Part shown: one piece after another, positions 57,901 to 64,000 of the stretch
How the letters are laid out: each line of letters starts with the position of its first letter
Position numbering within the stretch: the first letter of the stretch is position 1
NCBI RefSeq assembly: GCF_032854445.1
Contig: NC_088303.1
Span: forward strand, 20,903,501 to 20,967,500
Length of the DNA: 64,000 nt
DNA from: Liolophura sinensis
Lineage: Eukaryota; Mollusca; Polyplacophora; Chitonida; Chitonidae
Direction of reading: 5' to 3'
Program-made: the position numbers and the translations under genes
The notes under the pieces: generated by a model
The model's database searches: none
What the model was told of the DNA's origin: nothing
The model's input: only the letters and a program-made list of their open reading frames with translations

Positions 57901-59572
57901 ATTGTGGTAGCAAATGAGTTAATCAACAGACAACAAATGTGAGGCTTGACAGCTGACAGACATATACTAAAATTGGTCGAGTTTATACATTTCGTTTGTT
58001 AGGTCTAACAGCTAACAGATACATCCTTAGGTACATGTACATGTGTCTGCGGTGTGACAGATGACTGGTTCATCCTTACAGACCTGTGTTTGAGTTAACA
58101 GCTCACTGGTTCATCCTTAGGTACATCTGCCTGAGGTGTGACAGGTGACAGGTTCATGCTTAGGAACCTGTGTTTGAGTTAACAGCTCACTGGTTCATCC
58201 TTAGGTACATCTGCCTGAGGTGTGACAGGTGACAGGTTCATGCTTAGGAACCTGTGTTTGAGTTAACAGCTCACTGGTTCATTCTTAGGTACCTGTGCCT
58301 GAGGTGTGACAGGTGACAGGTTCATCCTTAGGGACCTGTGTTTGAGTTAACAGCTCACTGGTTCATTCTTAGGTACCTGTGCCTGAGGTGTGACAGTTGA
58401 CAGGTTCATCCTTAGGAACATGTGTTTGAAGTGTGACAGTTGACATGTTTACCCTTAGGTGATTTGTCTGAAATGTTACGGTTAAAGGTGTCCGAGGTGT
58501 GACAGTTGACATGTTCACAAGTAGGTACATTTGCCTGAGGTGTGACAGTTGACAGGCTGACCTTTGCATTTCTGAGCCTAGAGCCATTTTAATTCAAGGA
58601 AAGCCTCTAAACTTGCATGCTATGATCACTGGCATTTATACATTTACAAGTTAAAAGATGCATTTTGAAGTTATGCATCACAATGCATGACACAGTACAG
58701 GCTATTAAATAAGCAGAACACACAGGTGTCAGGTACATCTACTTACCTCGTCTGCTCATGACAGACTCTGTCTCTGTACAGGTGTCGCATGCTTCATTAT
58801 CCAGGTTATCACAGCTGACCACAGACGGATTGGCACTGAAAGTAACAACAAAGTTCACGTTTAAGGACAAAAAATCGCAAGTGACTAAAACGACTGAAAC
58901 CAATGTCTAATTAAACCAGCCATACTCAAGGATTGGAGCAGACATCGTTCTCCCATGGGTGTCTGTAAGCCAAGTTAATTCTCCTATGTCTTATATAACC
59001 AACCATAGCCAGGCCTGGACACTTTCACAGTGTAGCCCTGAAGTTCTTACCAGCATACATGCAGCAGTTAAAAAACCATGCACAGTAACTTCCTAAAAAT
59101 AACCTTAACTCTAGTATTGCACACTCAAAAATAAACTGTATAAGCTTTCCTTTACAGCGCTTTAGCAGCAAAGCTTCAGTGATGTTACAGGCATACATAT
59201 GTATACATCTATTTACTAATTTTCAGGACATATAATCATTACAAGCAATCTAGTATTGACAAAGTACACTGCATTCCCCTTTGAAAACTAGTTTTCCTCT
59301 TGACACAGAAAAAAGACCAAAAAGTAGTTTGCATGTCATGTTTATTTATTTTTTTAATTTCATTTCGTCAGAATTCAAAAATTCGGCATTTCAAAATCTG
59401 AATGCTAGAACTATAGTTCATATGTACTTGTTACTTACTGGAAGGATGGGGGTCGGCTGTCCCCGATGCCCCCAACCCGTTCCGAGGGTAGGTGTGGGTG
59501 GACAACATCCCCAGCCTGTGATTCTGTACATTGTGACTGGGTGTCAGAGGCGCTGTTATCTGCTGGCACCAA
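25161..59572 (-). CDS. DVL: Dishevelled, 15 coding exons; 5' part (DIX) outside the window
   Basis: Dishevelled relays Wnt signals from Frizzled to the beta-catenin and planar-polarity branches. Minus-strand join: 59572-59439, 58835-58747, 46665-46603, 42464-42323, 42033-41940, 40363-40294, 39792-39705, 39259-39131, 38805-38588, 37918-37787, 37257-37090, 36515-36498, 36201-35935, 28610-28416, 25414-25161. All junctions are GT/AG and the phase agrees throughout: 2061 nt, 686 residues plus stop. Counting from the first residue seen: post-DIX linker with [12 protein letters not shown] (1-75), ESVMSRR and acidic [12 protein letters not shown] (about 70-140), basic [11 protein letters not shown] (about 158-168), [17 protein letters not shown] (188-282), DEP (about 350-437), Ser/Gly/Pro-rich tail, and C-terminal [17 protein letters not shown]. 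The first visible exon starts in phase 0 at LVPADN, where vertebrate DVL continues from the DIX end (VVSW|LV). The DIX exons (about 80 residues) must lie beyond 64000. One gene copy; paralogue number (DVL1/2/3) does not apply to an invertebrate. Confidence 0.96.
25415..28415 (-). other. DVL: DVL intron with minisatellite
   Basis: A 3-kb intron between the 195-nt exon and the last exon. Its main content is the ~66-80-bp tandem array at 27185-27905. Short open frames at 25408-25664 and 26642-26944 have no recognisable content. Confidence 0.75.
27185..27905 (+). repeat. Minisatellite, about 10-11 units of roughly 66-85 bp
   Basis: Core unit: 'cagccccattggtgtat', 'ctgaccttatctgcc', 'ttatacaagttgctgg', 'tagaaagcttttggccat'. 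Two unit lengths occur: a 66-bp form and a longer form with an extra 'tgtgaatgctatacaacctg' segment. Because the short form is a multiple of three, frames stay open for over 100 codons on the plus strand. This is repeat periodicity, not a gene. Confidence 0.9.
28416..28610 (-). CDS. DVL: DVL exon absent from the vertebrate alignment, probably optional (residues 538-602)
   Basis: 195 nt, phase 1 at both ends. Acceptor ACCATACAG|TT and donor GGCTCAG|GTCAGT keep the frame open: [16 protein letters not shown], then [28 protein letters not shown] and CNNSASGSG. Skipping it joins SVHSGSG directly to [13 protein letters not shown], which aligns better with vertebrate DVL (SSQHSEGSRSSGSNRSGSDRRKEKD). 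It is therefore either a lineage-specific insertion or a cassette exon. The exact acceptor is chosen by phase. Confidence 0.55.
30931..31079. repeat. Solo element end with 'caagg'-rich sequence and GGGTTCATACTGG terminus
   Basis: The plus strand runs through several short 'ttcaagg/ttcaatg' repeats to 'aaggaccagtatgaaccc'. On the minus strand this is GGGTTCATACTGGTCCTT, the same kind of terminus proposed for the element at 453. Abundant repeats with such ends occur in marine invertebrates (recalled, not checked). Confidence 0.4.
31085..31572 (+). repeat. Nested minisatellite: 105-bp higher-order unit made of five 21-bp units
   Basis: Four full 105-bp units start at 31106, 31211, 31316 and 31421, with a partial one from 31526. 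Each holds five 21-bp subunits of the type GAGCAGCTTCAACACAGTACT. Units differ by single bases only (for example CCCCGG against CCCTGG), so they were homogenised recently. In one plus-strand frame the subunits read as 7-residue units ([35 protein letters not shown]), open from 30941 to 31696 (251 codons); a second frame is open for 152 codons. Confidence 0.93.
35935..36201 (-). CDS. DVL: DVL exon, post-DEP Ser/Gly/Pro-rich tail (residues 449-537)
   Basis: Reads [20 protein letters not shown], then [15 protein letters not shown], a Tyr/Ser-rich stretch, [36 protein letters not shown] and the Gly/Ser run correspond to the SDQDTLAPLP..YGGGSASSQHSEG region of vertebrate DVL. 267 nt, phase 1 at both ends. 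The glycine run is low-complexity and could vary in length. Confidence 0.93.
36202..36497 (-). other. DVL: DVL intron between microexon and tail exon
   Basis: Short GT..AG intron, no recognised feature. Confidence 0.7.
36498..36515 (-). CDS. DVL: DVL 18-nt microexon (residues 443-448)
   Basis: The minus strand reads tttcatatccag|GGGCCCCACAGTATCCAG|gtaagttg, so strong splice signals flank 18 nt. With the G left over from the DEP exon it adds GAPQYP (phase 1 in, phase 1 out). With it the product reads FGDLYAGAPQYPDLSAL; without it [17 protein letters not shown], which aligns directly with vertebrate FGDLCGNMANLSLHDHD. It is too short for gene finders and was found by phase and splice sites only. 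Confidence 0.6.
36516..37089 (-). other. DVL: DVL intron with TA microsatellite and tRNA-like remnant
   Basis: Holds the (TA)n tract at 36870-36913. Next to the DEP exon is a tRNA-like arm (minus strand GACCCAGATTCAATCCTGGG, near 36999-37018) that may be a SINE head remnant. Confidence 0.7.
36870..36913 (+). repeat. (TA)n microsatellite
   Basis: About 22 TA units, preceded by interrupted 'tatatgcatatatgtgcc'. Confidence 0.95.
37090..37257 (-). CDS. DVL: DVL exon, second half of DEP domain (residues 387-442)
   Basis: Reads [20 protein letters not shown], then [20 protein letters not shown], then [16 protein letters not shown]. These are the DEP helices and the conserved basic surface known to bind Frizzled and acidic lipids. 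Acceptor TTTTTCAG, donor GCAG|GTACGT; phase 1 at both ends. The frame stays open into the intron, which is not coding. Confidence 0.97.
37258..37786 (-). other. DVL: DVL intron within the DEP coding region
   Basis: GT..AG intron splitting the DEP domain after NAFIG. No repeat recognised. Confidence 0.75.
37787..37918 (-). CDS. DVL: DVL exon, start of DEP domain (residues 343-386)
   Basis: Reads [20 protein letters not shown], then [20 protein letters not shown], then NAFIG, near-identical to vertebrate DVL in the [17 protein letters not shown] block. Acceptor GCTTGTAG, donor ATAG|GTGAGA; 132 nt, phase 1 at both ends. Confidence 0.97.
37919..38587 (-). other. DVL: DVL intron
   Basis: No recognised feature apart from AT-rich sequence. 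Confidence 0.7.
38588..38805 (-). CDS. DVL: DVL exon, end of PDZ and linker (residues 270-342)
   Basis: Reads [20 protein letters not shown], then [19 protein letters not shown], then [19 protein letters not shown]. This is the last PDZ strand and helix region and the Ser/Thr-rich PDZ-DEP linker, closely matching vertebrate KCWDP...[15 protein letters not shown] and [15 protein letters not shown]. Phase 2 in, phase 1 out. Confidence 0.97.
38806..39130 (-). other. DVL: DVL intron
   Basis: No recognised feature. Confidence 0.7.
39131..39259 (-). CDS. DVL: DVL exon, PDZ middle (residues 227-269)
   Basis: Reads [20 protein letters not shown], then [20 protein letters not shown], then KP. This is the PDZ core: the GRIEPGDM turn and the [10 protein letters not shown] helix that lines the peptide groove. 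Phase 2 at both ends; donor GG|GTGAGT. Confidence 0.97.
39260..39704 (-). other. DVL: DVL intron within the PDZ coding region
   Basis: No recognised feature. Confidence 0.7.
39705..39792 (-). CDS. DVL: DVL exon, PDZ carboxylate loop and strand B (residues 198-226)
   Basis: Reads [20 protein letters not shown], then [15 protein letters not shown] is the PDZ carboxylate-binding loop, and SIVGQSN is the strand that pairs with bound peptides. Phase 1 in, 2 out. Confidence 0.97.
39793..40293 (-). other. DVL: DVL intron
   Basis: No recognised feature. Confidence 0.7.
40294..40363 (-). CDS. DVL: DVL exon, start of PDZ (residues 175-197)
   Basis: Reads [20 protein letters not shown] then LNM, near-identical to the vertebrate [23 protein letters not shown] block. 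70 nt, phase 0 in, 1 out; acceptor TTTCAG, donor GG|GTAAGT. Confidence 0.97.
40364..41939 (-). other. DVL: DVL intron with degenerate tandem repeat
   Basis: Contains the 'acaacttggatat'-type degenerate repeats at about 41650-41885. The rest shows nothing recognised; the open frame near 40606-40806 is not convincing. Confidence 0.7.
41650..41885 (+). repeat. Degenerate short tandem repeat ('ttacaacttggata')
   Basis: About ten diverged copies of a 20-30 bp unit built on TTACAACTTGGATA (for example at 41694, 41737, 41766, 41800, 41831, 41873). It sits just downstream (in DVL sense) of the exon ending at 41940. Confidence 0.6.
41940..42033 (-). CDS. DVL: DVL exon, basic region before PDZ (residues 143-174)
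   Basis: Reads [20 protein letters not shown] then [12 protein letters not shown], equivalent to the RFSSSTEQSSASRLMRRHKRRRRKQK region of vertebrate DVL. Acceptor TTCTGCAG, donor AGA|GTAAGT; phase 2 in, 0 out. The basic block is a candidate nuclear-localisation or lipid-contact stretch. Confidence 0.93.
42034..42322 (-). other. DVL: DVL intron
   Basis: No recognised feature. Confidence 0.7.
42323..42464 (-). CDS. DVL: DVL exon, acidic/serine linker (residues 96-142)
   Basis: Reads [20 protein letters not shown], then [20 protein letters not shown], then SEDDTAS. It matches the YESSS.LMSSELE..SFFDSDEDD region of vertebrate DVL. Phase 1 in, 2 out. Confidence 0.95.
44103..44246 (-). CDS. Possible alternative DVL cassette exon
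   Basis: The minus strand reads CTGCACAAG|ACAACATGG at one end and CTCTGA|GTGAGTGT at the other, enclosing 144 nt. It is open in the DVL phase (1 in, 1 out): [20 protein letters not shown], then [20 protein letters not shown], then EGLFPSL. It keeps several CpGs in a CpG-poor intron. No known DVL has this segment and I recognise no family; the polypyrimidine tract is weak. It could be chance or part of an unrelated insertion. Confidence 0.22.
   Translation of the reverse strand, partial: TTWYSVRHHRVDQLNVAVFPGKRLYKDASVTPKRITFCQIWRDSFHL
45940..46170. repeat. Inverted-repeat-rich patch, MITE-like
   Basis: Begins with a perfect 16-bp palindrome GATTGTAGCTACAATC (45940-45955). Further on are TACAATCCATTA/ACAATGGATTACAA and GATTGTAA..TTTACAATC pairs. 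The 'attgtaa/ttacaat' wording recurs throughout, as in foldback or miniature elements. No target duplication identified. Confidence 0.45.
46603..46665 (-). CDS. DVL: DVL small exon, linker (residues 75-95)
   Basis: 63 nt, phase 1 at both ends, reading [20 protein letters not shown] then H. Acceptor TTTTTCATGTAG, donor CATG|GTAAGC. The Arg/Ser/His-rich content fits the RRERPRRR segment of vertebrate DVL but is short. Because it is symmetric it could be skipped without frame change. Confidence 0.8.
49150..49225 (+). repeat. SINE 3'-end fragment, plus orientation
   Basis: 'gccgccttatacatccttgag' followed by 'tattgcattaaacaacaatg' and an A/T-rich 'aaataaataaac' tail; diverged copy of the 9479-family 3' end. 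Confidence 0.55.
50368..50560 (-). repeat. SINE copy, diverged, minus orientation
   Basis: 'tactgaagaatatttccctt' through 'gacttatgggtggaaaaaac', 'cctgacagagccc' and the complement of the B box ('ggatttgaacatgtgacctc'). Same family as 9797 with heavy divergence. Confidence 0.65.
52088..52160 (-). repeat. SINE 3' fragment, minus orientation
   Basis: 'actggcgctcaagaattatt' then 'cacttctatatgacc' resembles the 'gctctcaagaatatttcacttatatgac' segment of the 9797 copy. Short and diverged. Confidence 0.4.
54456..54487 (-). repeat. C-rich tract, G-quadruplex-capable on the DVL sense strand
   Basis: CCC-rich run on the plus strand; on the minus (DVL sense) strand it gives at least five runs of three or more G separated by one to three bases. 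Confidence 0.6.
55168..55250 (-). repeat. SINE 3' fragment, minus orientation
   Basis: 'tactcaacagtatttcactt', 'atacgatgacgacgaca', 'gagtgggggaaacc' resembles the body of the 9797 copy. Confidence 0.5.
57100..57690 (+). pseudogene. CpG-rich inserted segment with a decayed short open frame
   Basis: CpG density is much higher than in the surrounding DVL intron. A TATA-like GATAAAAAGG (57374-57383) precedes ATG at 57434 (AAAATGGC, good context). The frame reads [20 protein letters not shown] then [16 protein letters not shown], then TAG at 57542. Beyond the stop the same frame continues with protein-like [15 protein letters not shown], a TAA, then [18 protein letters not shown] before another stop. 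The acidic start followed by a basic stretch in one frame across two stops suggests a decayed coding exon of a repeat-family or retro-copied gene. Family unknown. Upstream, TTAAGCCACACCC and GGGTGCGGCTAA (about 57142-57187) can pair. Confidence 0.4.
58025..58560 (-). repeat. Minisatellite with 84-bp unit made of two ~42-bp halves
   Basis: Unit: 'ttcatccttaggtacatctg', 'cctgaggtgtgacaggtgac', 'agg' (43 bp), then 'ttcatgcttaggaacctgtg', 'tttgagttaacagctcactg', 'g' (41 bp). Exact 84-bp spacing is seen between 58117 and 58201. About four full units are followed by several diverged half units toward 58560. It lies 190 bp from the DVL exon at 58747. Confidence 0.9.
58747..58835 (-). CDS. DVL: DVL exon (residues 45-75)
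   Basis: Reads [20 protein letters not shown] then [13 protein letters not shown](V)(V/M)S.RR is a hallmark of the region after DIX. Acceptor TACTTTCAG, donor CGAG|GTAAGT; 89 nt, phase 2 in, 1 out. Confidence 0.95.
58836..59438 (-). other. DVL: DVL intron
   Basis: No recognised feature. Confidence 0.7.
59439..59572 (-). CDS. DVL: DVL exon directly after DIX (residues 1-45 of the visible part)
   Basis: Reads [20 protein letters not shown], then [12 protein letters not shown], then [25 protein letters not shown] is diagnostic of DVL. Acceptor TTTGTCAG, donor CCA|GTAAGT; 134 nt, phase 0 in, 2 out. The preceding exon, which should end the DIX domain, is not in the window. Confidence 0.97.
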
Positions 59573-62374
59573 CTGACAAATATAAACACAGTGTCATGAG
59601 AAAGTGGCAAATACATGTATTCCCCATTACTGCAAACACAATGAAACCAATTTTTTGACCAATTTTTGCAAACATTTTATGACCATTCACGTAATCAACT
59701 TTGGCGTTATTATAAGAACAGTCACATATTATATATACCTGTTTAATTTTTAGTTTGTCTTCCCCTAAAAGCATATGCACTCAGAGAGGATAAAATATAC
59801 TACATAGATGTACATGTAAGTGTAAAACCATTCACATACATGAAATGAATGTGATAACATATAAATGAGAAATCCAATCAGAACTGAATTACACAATCAT
59901 CTCCTGAAATACTTTTTTGTCAAACTGCATAAAAGAATGTAAAAACATGTATTATACTTATGTTCAATTAAGACACGATAATGAAATGTGAAAACCCCAA
60001 AACACCCATACTGTACTTCATGCTCTTTTCTTTTCCTGAATAACAAGTACTTTTTCATTATCTTTTATGACTACATCATAGTGTGATAATTTGTTCCTAA
60101 TTTCTTAGTTGACAATACCATTTGTGGGACAAAACATGTCCATATACACATAGTTAACCACTAATAATTATCTTCACCTGCTACTAATGACATGGGATAT
60201 TCCAAATAGGCGGCTTCACCCTAACTGACATGAGGCTCCATAGGGACTACCTCCACAGGATACATCAAAAGGCAGATCTGTCAGTGAACATCTGTGGTCT
60301 ATTAACAACTATAAAGCCTCTGTCACTTTTATCACAAGATGAACTGTCTCATTGTACATACAGTAAGAGCATATGGATGTCCATGTATGTTGCTGATCAA
60401 CTTTCAACTCCATTGGATTTTAGCATGTCAAATGTCTAAAGGCTACATGCTAAAACATCTAGCAAACAGCCTTTTGTCTTGTACAGAGACTTATGTATTT
60501 GTCAGCTAGGTTCAAAGGTGCTTCTTGTAAGGTGTTAGGCACATTTTGTTTATGCAGAACTTCTATAAAAGCACAATAGAATATAAGTACAAGTATGGAG
60601 TTTGGGCAACCATTATCAGATACAAAGAATGCAGTGGGCGTAGTGCAACATGTATTGGTTGCTGTATCCTCAATGAACTTTGATTAGGCGTCAGTTTTCT
60701 TTCCTTGGAACTAATTACACACAATTAACAGGTCTCTGTTGAAGTTGAACCATGGTATGGGATCACAGATTTTGTTTCTAAAACTAGGTCAAAGTTCCAT
60801 TTGACTTGTTTGTACGTGTAGACAACTAGTACATTCTACCTTTTATCATTCAGCAACAGGAGTAAAAGGAGGAATGTGTATGTTGTTGTATCCTGAATTT
60901 TTTGTCATTTCTGTAACAGGACTCTAAACTGAATGCCAAGCAAGGCAGTAAAAGGCTCCTAGGACATCAGCTAAATGGAAAAAAAAGCAAACTGAAACTG
61001 TCAGTCCTTGAACATGTATGGACATCTCTCAGGCTAAATACATTATGAAATTGTGGCATTTGGCATGTAGATGTGCCAAATATAGTTGATAACTACCTAT
61101 ACATGTACATGTCACTCTGACACACACATGGTTTGCTACATTACTTTTTTTCAAAGAAAAGAATTATACCAAATTAGATATCTTCTGGTACATGTGCACA
61201 TTATGACACAAAAAAAGTAAATGAAAATATACTGCCTATACATGTACATGCAAGTACACTTTGCTTTAATGACATACACGTACCCTCCCATGAAGCAGTA
61301 AAGACACATTTTATAGATAAAAAAATTATTTTATACATCTAACACAATTCAAATAATTGGAAGTATGCATTAATAATGCTGTCACTTATCACGTTGTAAC
61401 TTGTAACTTACAAATGCAATCCATCTAGAGTATTCTACACACAGATTGCAAGCTACCGTGTTACACACCAGATGCTCTTTAAGTTTGTTCTTAAAATGCA
61501 CAGAAAATTAAAAGGGAAATTTTTTTTTTTCATATATAAAGCTTGGTCTTAATCTGAGCATGAGTGTATGTCCACAATATTGTGAACTTGATCGGAAATT
61601 ATCTTTATTGTATATTATTGAATTAACTGCAATTCAGTAAAAGGAAGAAGATATAAATATCTGTACAAGTACAAACATTCAAGAGAATAGAACAAACTGT
61701 ATGGTATACAATTTTGGTGCTTCCAGACAAACTTAGACTTCATGAATCAATTAGCTGGGCACACTCACACTTTGGGAGTTGTTTTCTACGCTGTAACATC
61801 CCTGCCATACTGCTGAATACAGGAGGCAGACCGGTTGCACCTGTCTTCTGACAGGCTTCTCTGCCTCACTAAAGGGGTAATTGACCCCGATTGAGGATAC
61901 AGGCTATTCTACCCTACAGAGGGCATTCTTCCTTCCTCCCCTGGCACTGCCCCAGCCTCTGGACCAACTCAGCTCTACCCTGGCTACTAGAAGCCTTGTC
62001 ATCAACACATTCCCTCTCCTCACAACCCTGCTCCATGTACATGCACATGTATGTACAGTGTGGCTGCCACATTCATTCTGGGGTGACTGTTACTGTTGGC
62101 TAAATGTCGAGTCATGTACATTAAATTAACTATTTGTATATACCCCCCACCCCTCCCACAAAATAACAGCAGTATGTTTCCGTTGACTAGTGATTTCAAC
62201 TCAACATGCAATTTTATATTTCCATCACCTACATGTACTTGCAAAGAATAGAAGCATTTGAGTTTTACAATAGGCCTAAATATATACTGTAATAACAAAC
62301 ATATATCACATGAAATTGTTTTTCTGGTCTTCTTTCACTTCAGTAGTCATTATTCAACAAACACAAAACTGTCA

Positions 62375-62455
62375 TTTATTTATGCATTTTATTGCTGATC
62401 AACCCTTACACTTCACTTACGTCATGGTGGTCAGTCTTATCGGTGGATGAAACCA
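62375..62455 (-). repeat. SINE 3' fragment, minus orientation
   Basis: 'tttatttatgcattttattg' followed by 'cacttcacttacgtcatggt', 'ggtcagtcttatcggtggat' and 'gaaacc', a decayed copy of the tail-to-body portion of the 9797 SINE. Confidence 0.45.
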
Positions 62456-63629
62456 TGGAATGCTTTGGAAAGTTAAAGAAAACTCTATTGTGTGACACAC
62501 AGACATGTGTCCTCTCAACCAAAAGACTAGTACCACGTGACATACAACTAAAACCACATGGATGACCCAAACACTGTCATGAGTCAATCTAAAAAACACT
62601 CAACTTTATCATAACCACTTCTACAAGCCTTTTTAAATTTGACATTTCTATGATTTGAATAACGTGTATATCCACATACATTTCAACTATTCTCAATCCA
62701 TAATTCACAATAATCCAAAGCATGCTGAATAAATACCTCAGAAATGCTTTTGATATAGGAAGATTCCTTCTATCAAATAAATGTCAGGCTGGGGGCCATG
62801 TACATGTAAGAATGTATGTACCTCCAAACTGGAATGATTACAGCGCTGCTCATAAAACTGACACCAGAAAGCCTCTACCCAAGTCACTACACTATGAAGA
62901 ATTCAACTGATGCCAGCCTAGAGAGTTTGCTTTGTAGTACATTGTGGAAGTAATAAAACTGCTGTAAAGCAGTCACAAAATCAGAGGTTGAGTAGAAAAC
63001 CACCCACATAAACACTCCATGCCCAGTTCTCTCTTTTCATACGTCCCTTTGTACTTCCTTCTGAATGTTCTTGTACTAGGCCAGTGAGGGTTATCTCCTC
63101 AGCTACTAACATCAACCTTACCCTAAAAACCTCTACTCATCAAGTCTTCACACTGGTATTATGATGTTTGACCATTGCATTTTGTCTTCACATTTACAAT
63201 CACAAATACCGACATTGGGTATCCTGGCAGAAGGGCGAAGGGAAAATGTTACTATTCTGTAATTTTATTAATAATGTGTTACAAAAAGGTAGAGAAAGTA
63301 AGACCTAAATGAAGATCTCATAAGGTGTACATTTACACACAGATGTACTTAAATGTCTACAACAAAACACACCAACACATACACCCAACAAATGCATACC
63401 TCTAACAACATTTACTCAAAGTCACTTGTTAAGCCAATTTAGTCGTCTCATTTCTAAAACAGACCTACACTATATGTAGATCTCATATGAAGATTTCATC
63501 AATTAAGTGCCTTTTTACAAAACAAAAGCCTAAGAAAGGTGTGTAGAGTAAAACAGAAGTAAATCTGAAAACAGAACTTCAGGACTGAAATCTAAAAATA
63601 CATCAGGCTTAGAATTCCATGTGAATCTA

Positions 63630-63920
63630 AGGATCGATTCGCGCGAAGACTCGTGCCACACTCATCTACAAGAATCCACATGGATTCACACAGAGGAAAC
63701 GTTTATTTTTTTTTCCTGAGGAGTTCCACAAGAAACACAAATTCTGTCTGAACGTAAATCGCTCCAAAACAAATTATGGCCTGTCGGTTTCGACTTCCGT
63801 GAGTTGAATTTGTTCCCAACTCCTTGATTGGTTGAATCTGGAAATTTTGGCCAATGGCAGTGTATCGCCCAAGACTTGAAGTCACGCGAAAGCGTAGTGG
63901 TGACAACCTCTGCCACATTT
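63630..63920 (-). promoter_or_regulatory. CpG-retaining stretch with two CCAAT boxes
   Basis: On the plus strand GATTGGTTG (near 63825) and GGCCAATGGC (near 63850) are CCAAT elements in opposite orientation about 25 bp apart, in sequence with more CpG than its surroundings. An inverted pair 'ccatgtgaatc'/'gaatccacatgg' lies at 63617-63684. This could be an alternative DVL promoter or part of an unrecognised repeat. Confidence 0.25.
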
Positions 63921-64000
63921 AACACTCCTCGTCTGTGTTTAATGTACAAGTAGTAAATTCAATGTTACGCTTAACATTCTCAATTATGTTAATGATAAAG

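Larger units (their letters stand above)
46666..58746 (-). other. DVL: DVL largest intron in the window, 12.1 kb
   Basis: Contains SINE fragments (49150, 50368, 52088, 55168), a small hairpin (49380-49403), a C-rich tract (54456-54487), the CpG-rich inserted segment (57100-57690) and the 84-bp minisatellite (58025-58560). No DVL exon is needed or seen here. Confidence 0.75.
59573..64000 (-). other. DVL: DVL upstream intron (partial), no exon found
   Basis: Searched on the minus strand for DIX wording (FKNVL, DDDFGVVKEEI, NGRVVSW); nothing found. Contains a degraded SINE (62375-62455) and a CpG-retaining stretch near the right edge (63630-63920). Confidence 0.6.

Noticed and set aside
63686-63949. 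87-codon minus-strand frame considered as a DVL first exon
   Set aside because: It shows no DIX features; it may be promoter or repeat sequence instead.

Overview
This is a stretch of animal genome: two spliced protein-coding genes lie among large AT-rich introns and many mobile-element remnants. Several SINE-like copies share a 3' segment (…ATAAGTGAAATATTCTTGAGTAC…). A second repeat ends in a 'gtcatatgactgaaaaattg…' segment. I associate both with molluscan and other lophotrochozoan genomes from memory, so a marine mollusc or close relative is likely, but the species cannot be read from the window.

Layout. About 0.45-1.95 kb holds a candidate DNA transposon containing a foldback structure around a MADF-like DNA-binding segment. 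About 4.8-5.3 kb is a CpG-retaining promoter region. Positions 5335-12840 on the + strand hold a complete four-exon MEPCE gene (7SK snRNA methylphosphate capping enzyme, Bin3 family; 659 aa as joined here). Its third intron carries two SINEs in opposite orientation, each with a visible target-site duplication. From 13 to 21 kb is an intergenic zone with a second SINE family, a dead Tc1/mariner element with ~220-bp terminal inverted repeats, and more SINE fragments.

From about 21.1 kb to the right edge the minus strand is occupied by one large gene, Dishevelled (DVL/dsh), whose 5' end lies outside the window. Fifteen coding exons can be joined with consistent reading phase into 686 residues. 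They hold the post-DIX linker, basic stretch, PDZ domain, DEP domain, a Ser/Gly/Pro-rich tail and the conserved C-terminal peptide. The DIX exons are not in the window. The two genes are convergent.

The genes have unrelated known jobs: MEPCE in 7SK snRNP and P-TEFb control of transcription, DVL in Wnt signalling at the membrane and in the cytoplasm. I see no sign that they form one system. The points most worth a second look are: a run of phase-1 symmetric exons in DVL that includes an 18-nt microexon, an extra 195-nt exon and a possible 144-nt unlisted cassette exon; the foldback/MADF element; a nested 21/105-nt minisatellite that stays open for 251 codons; and a CpG-rich inserted segment carrying a decayed short ORF inside the largest DVL intron.
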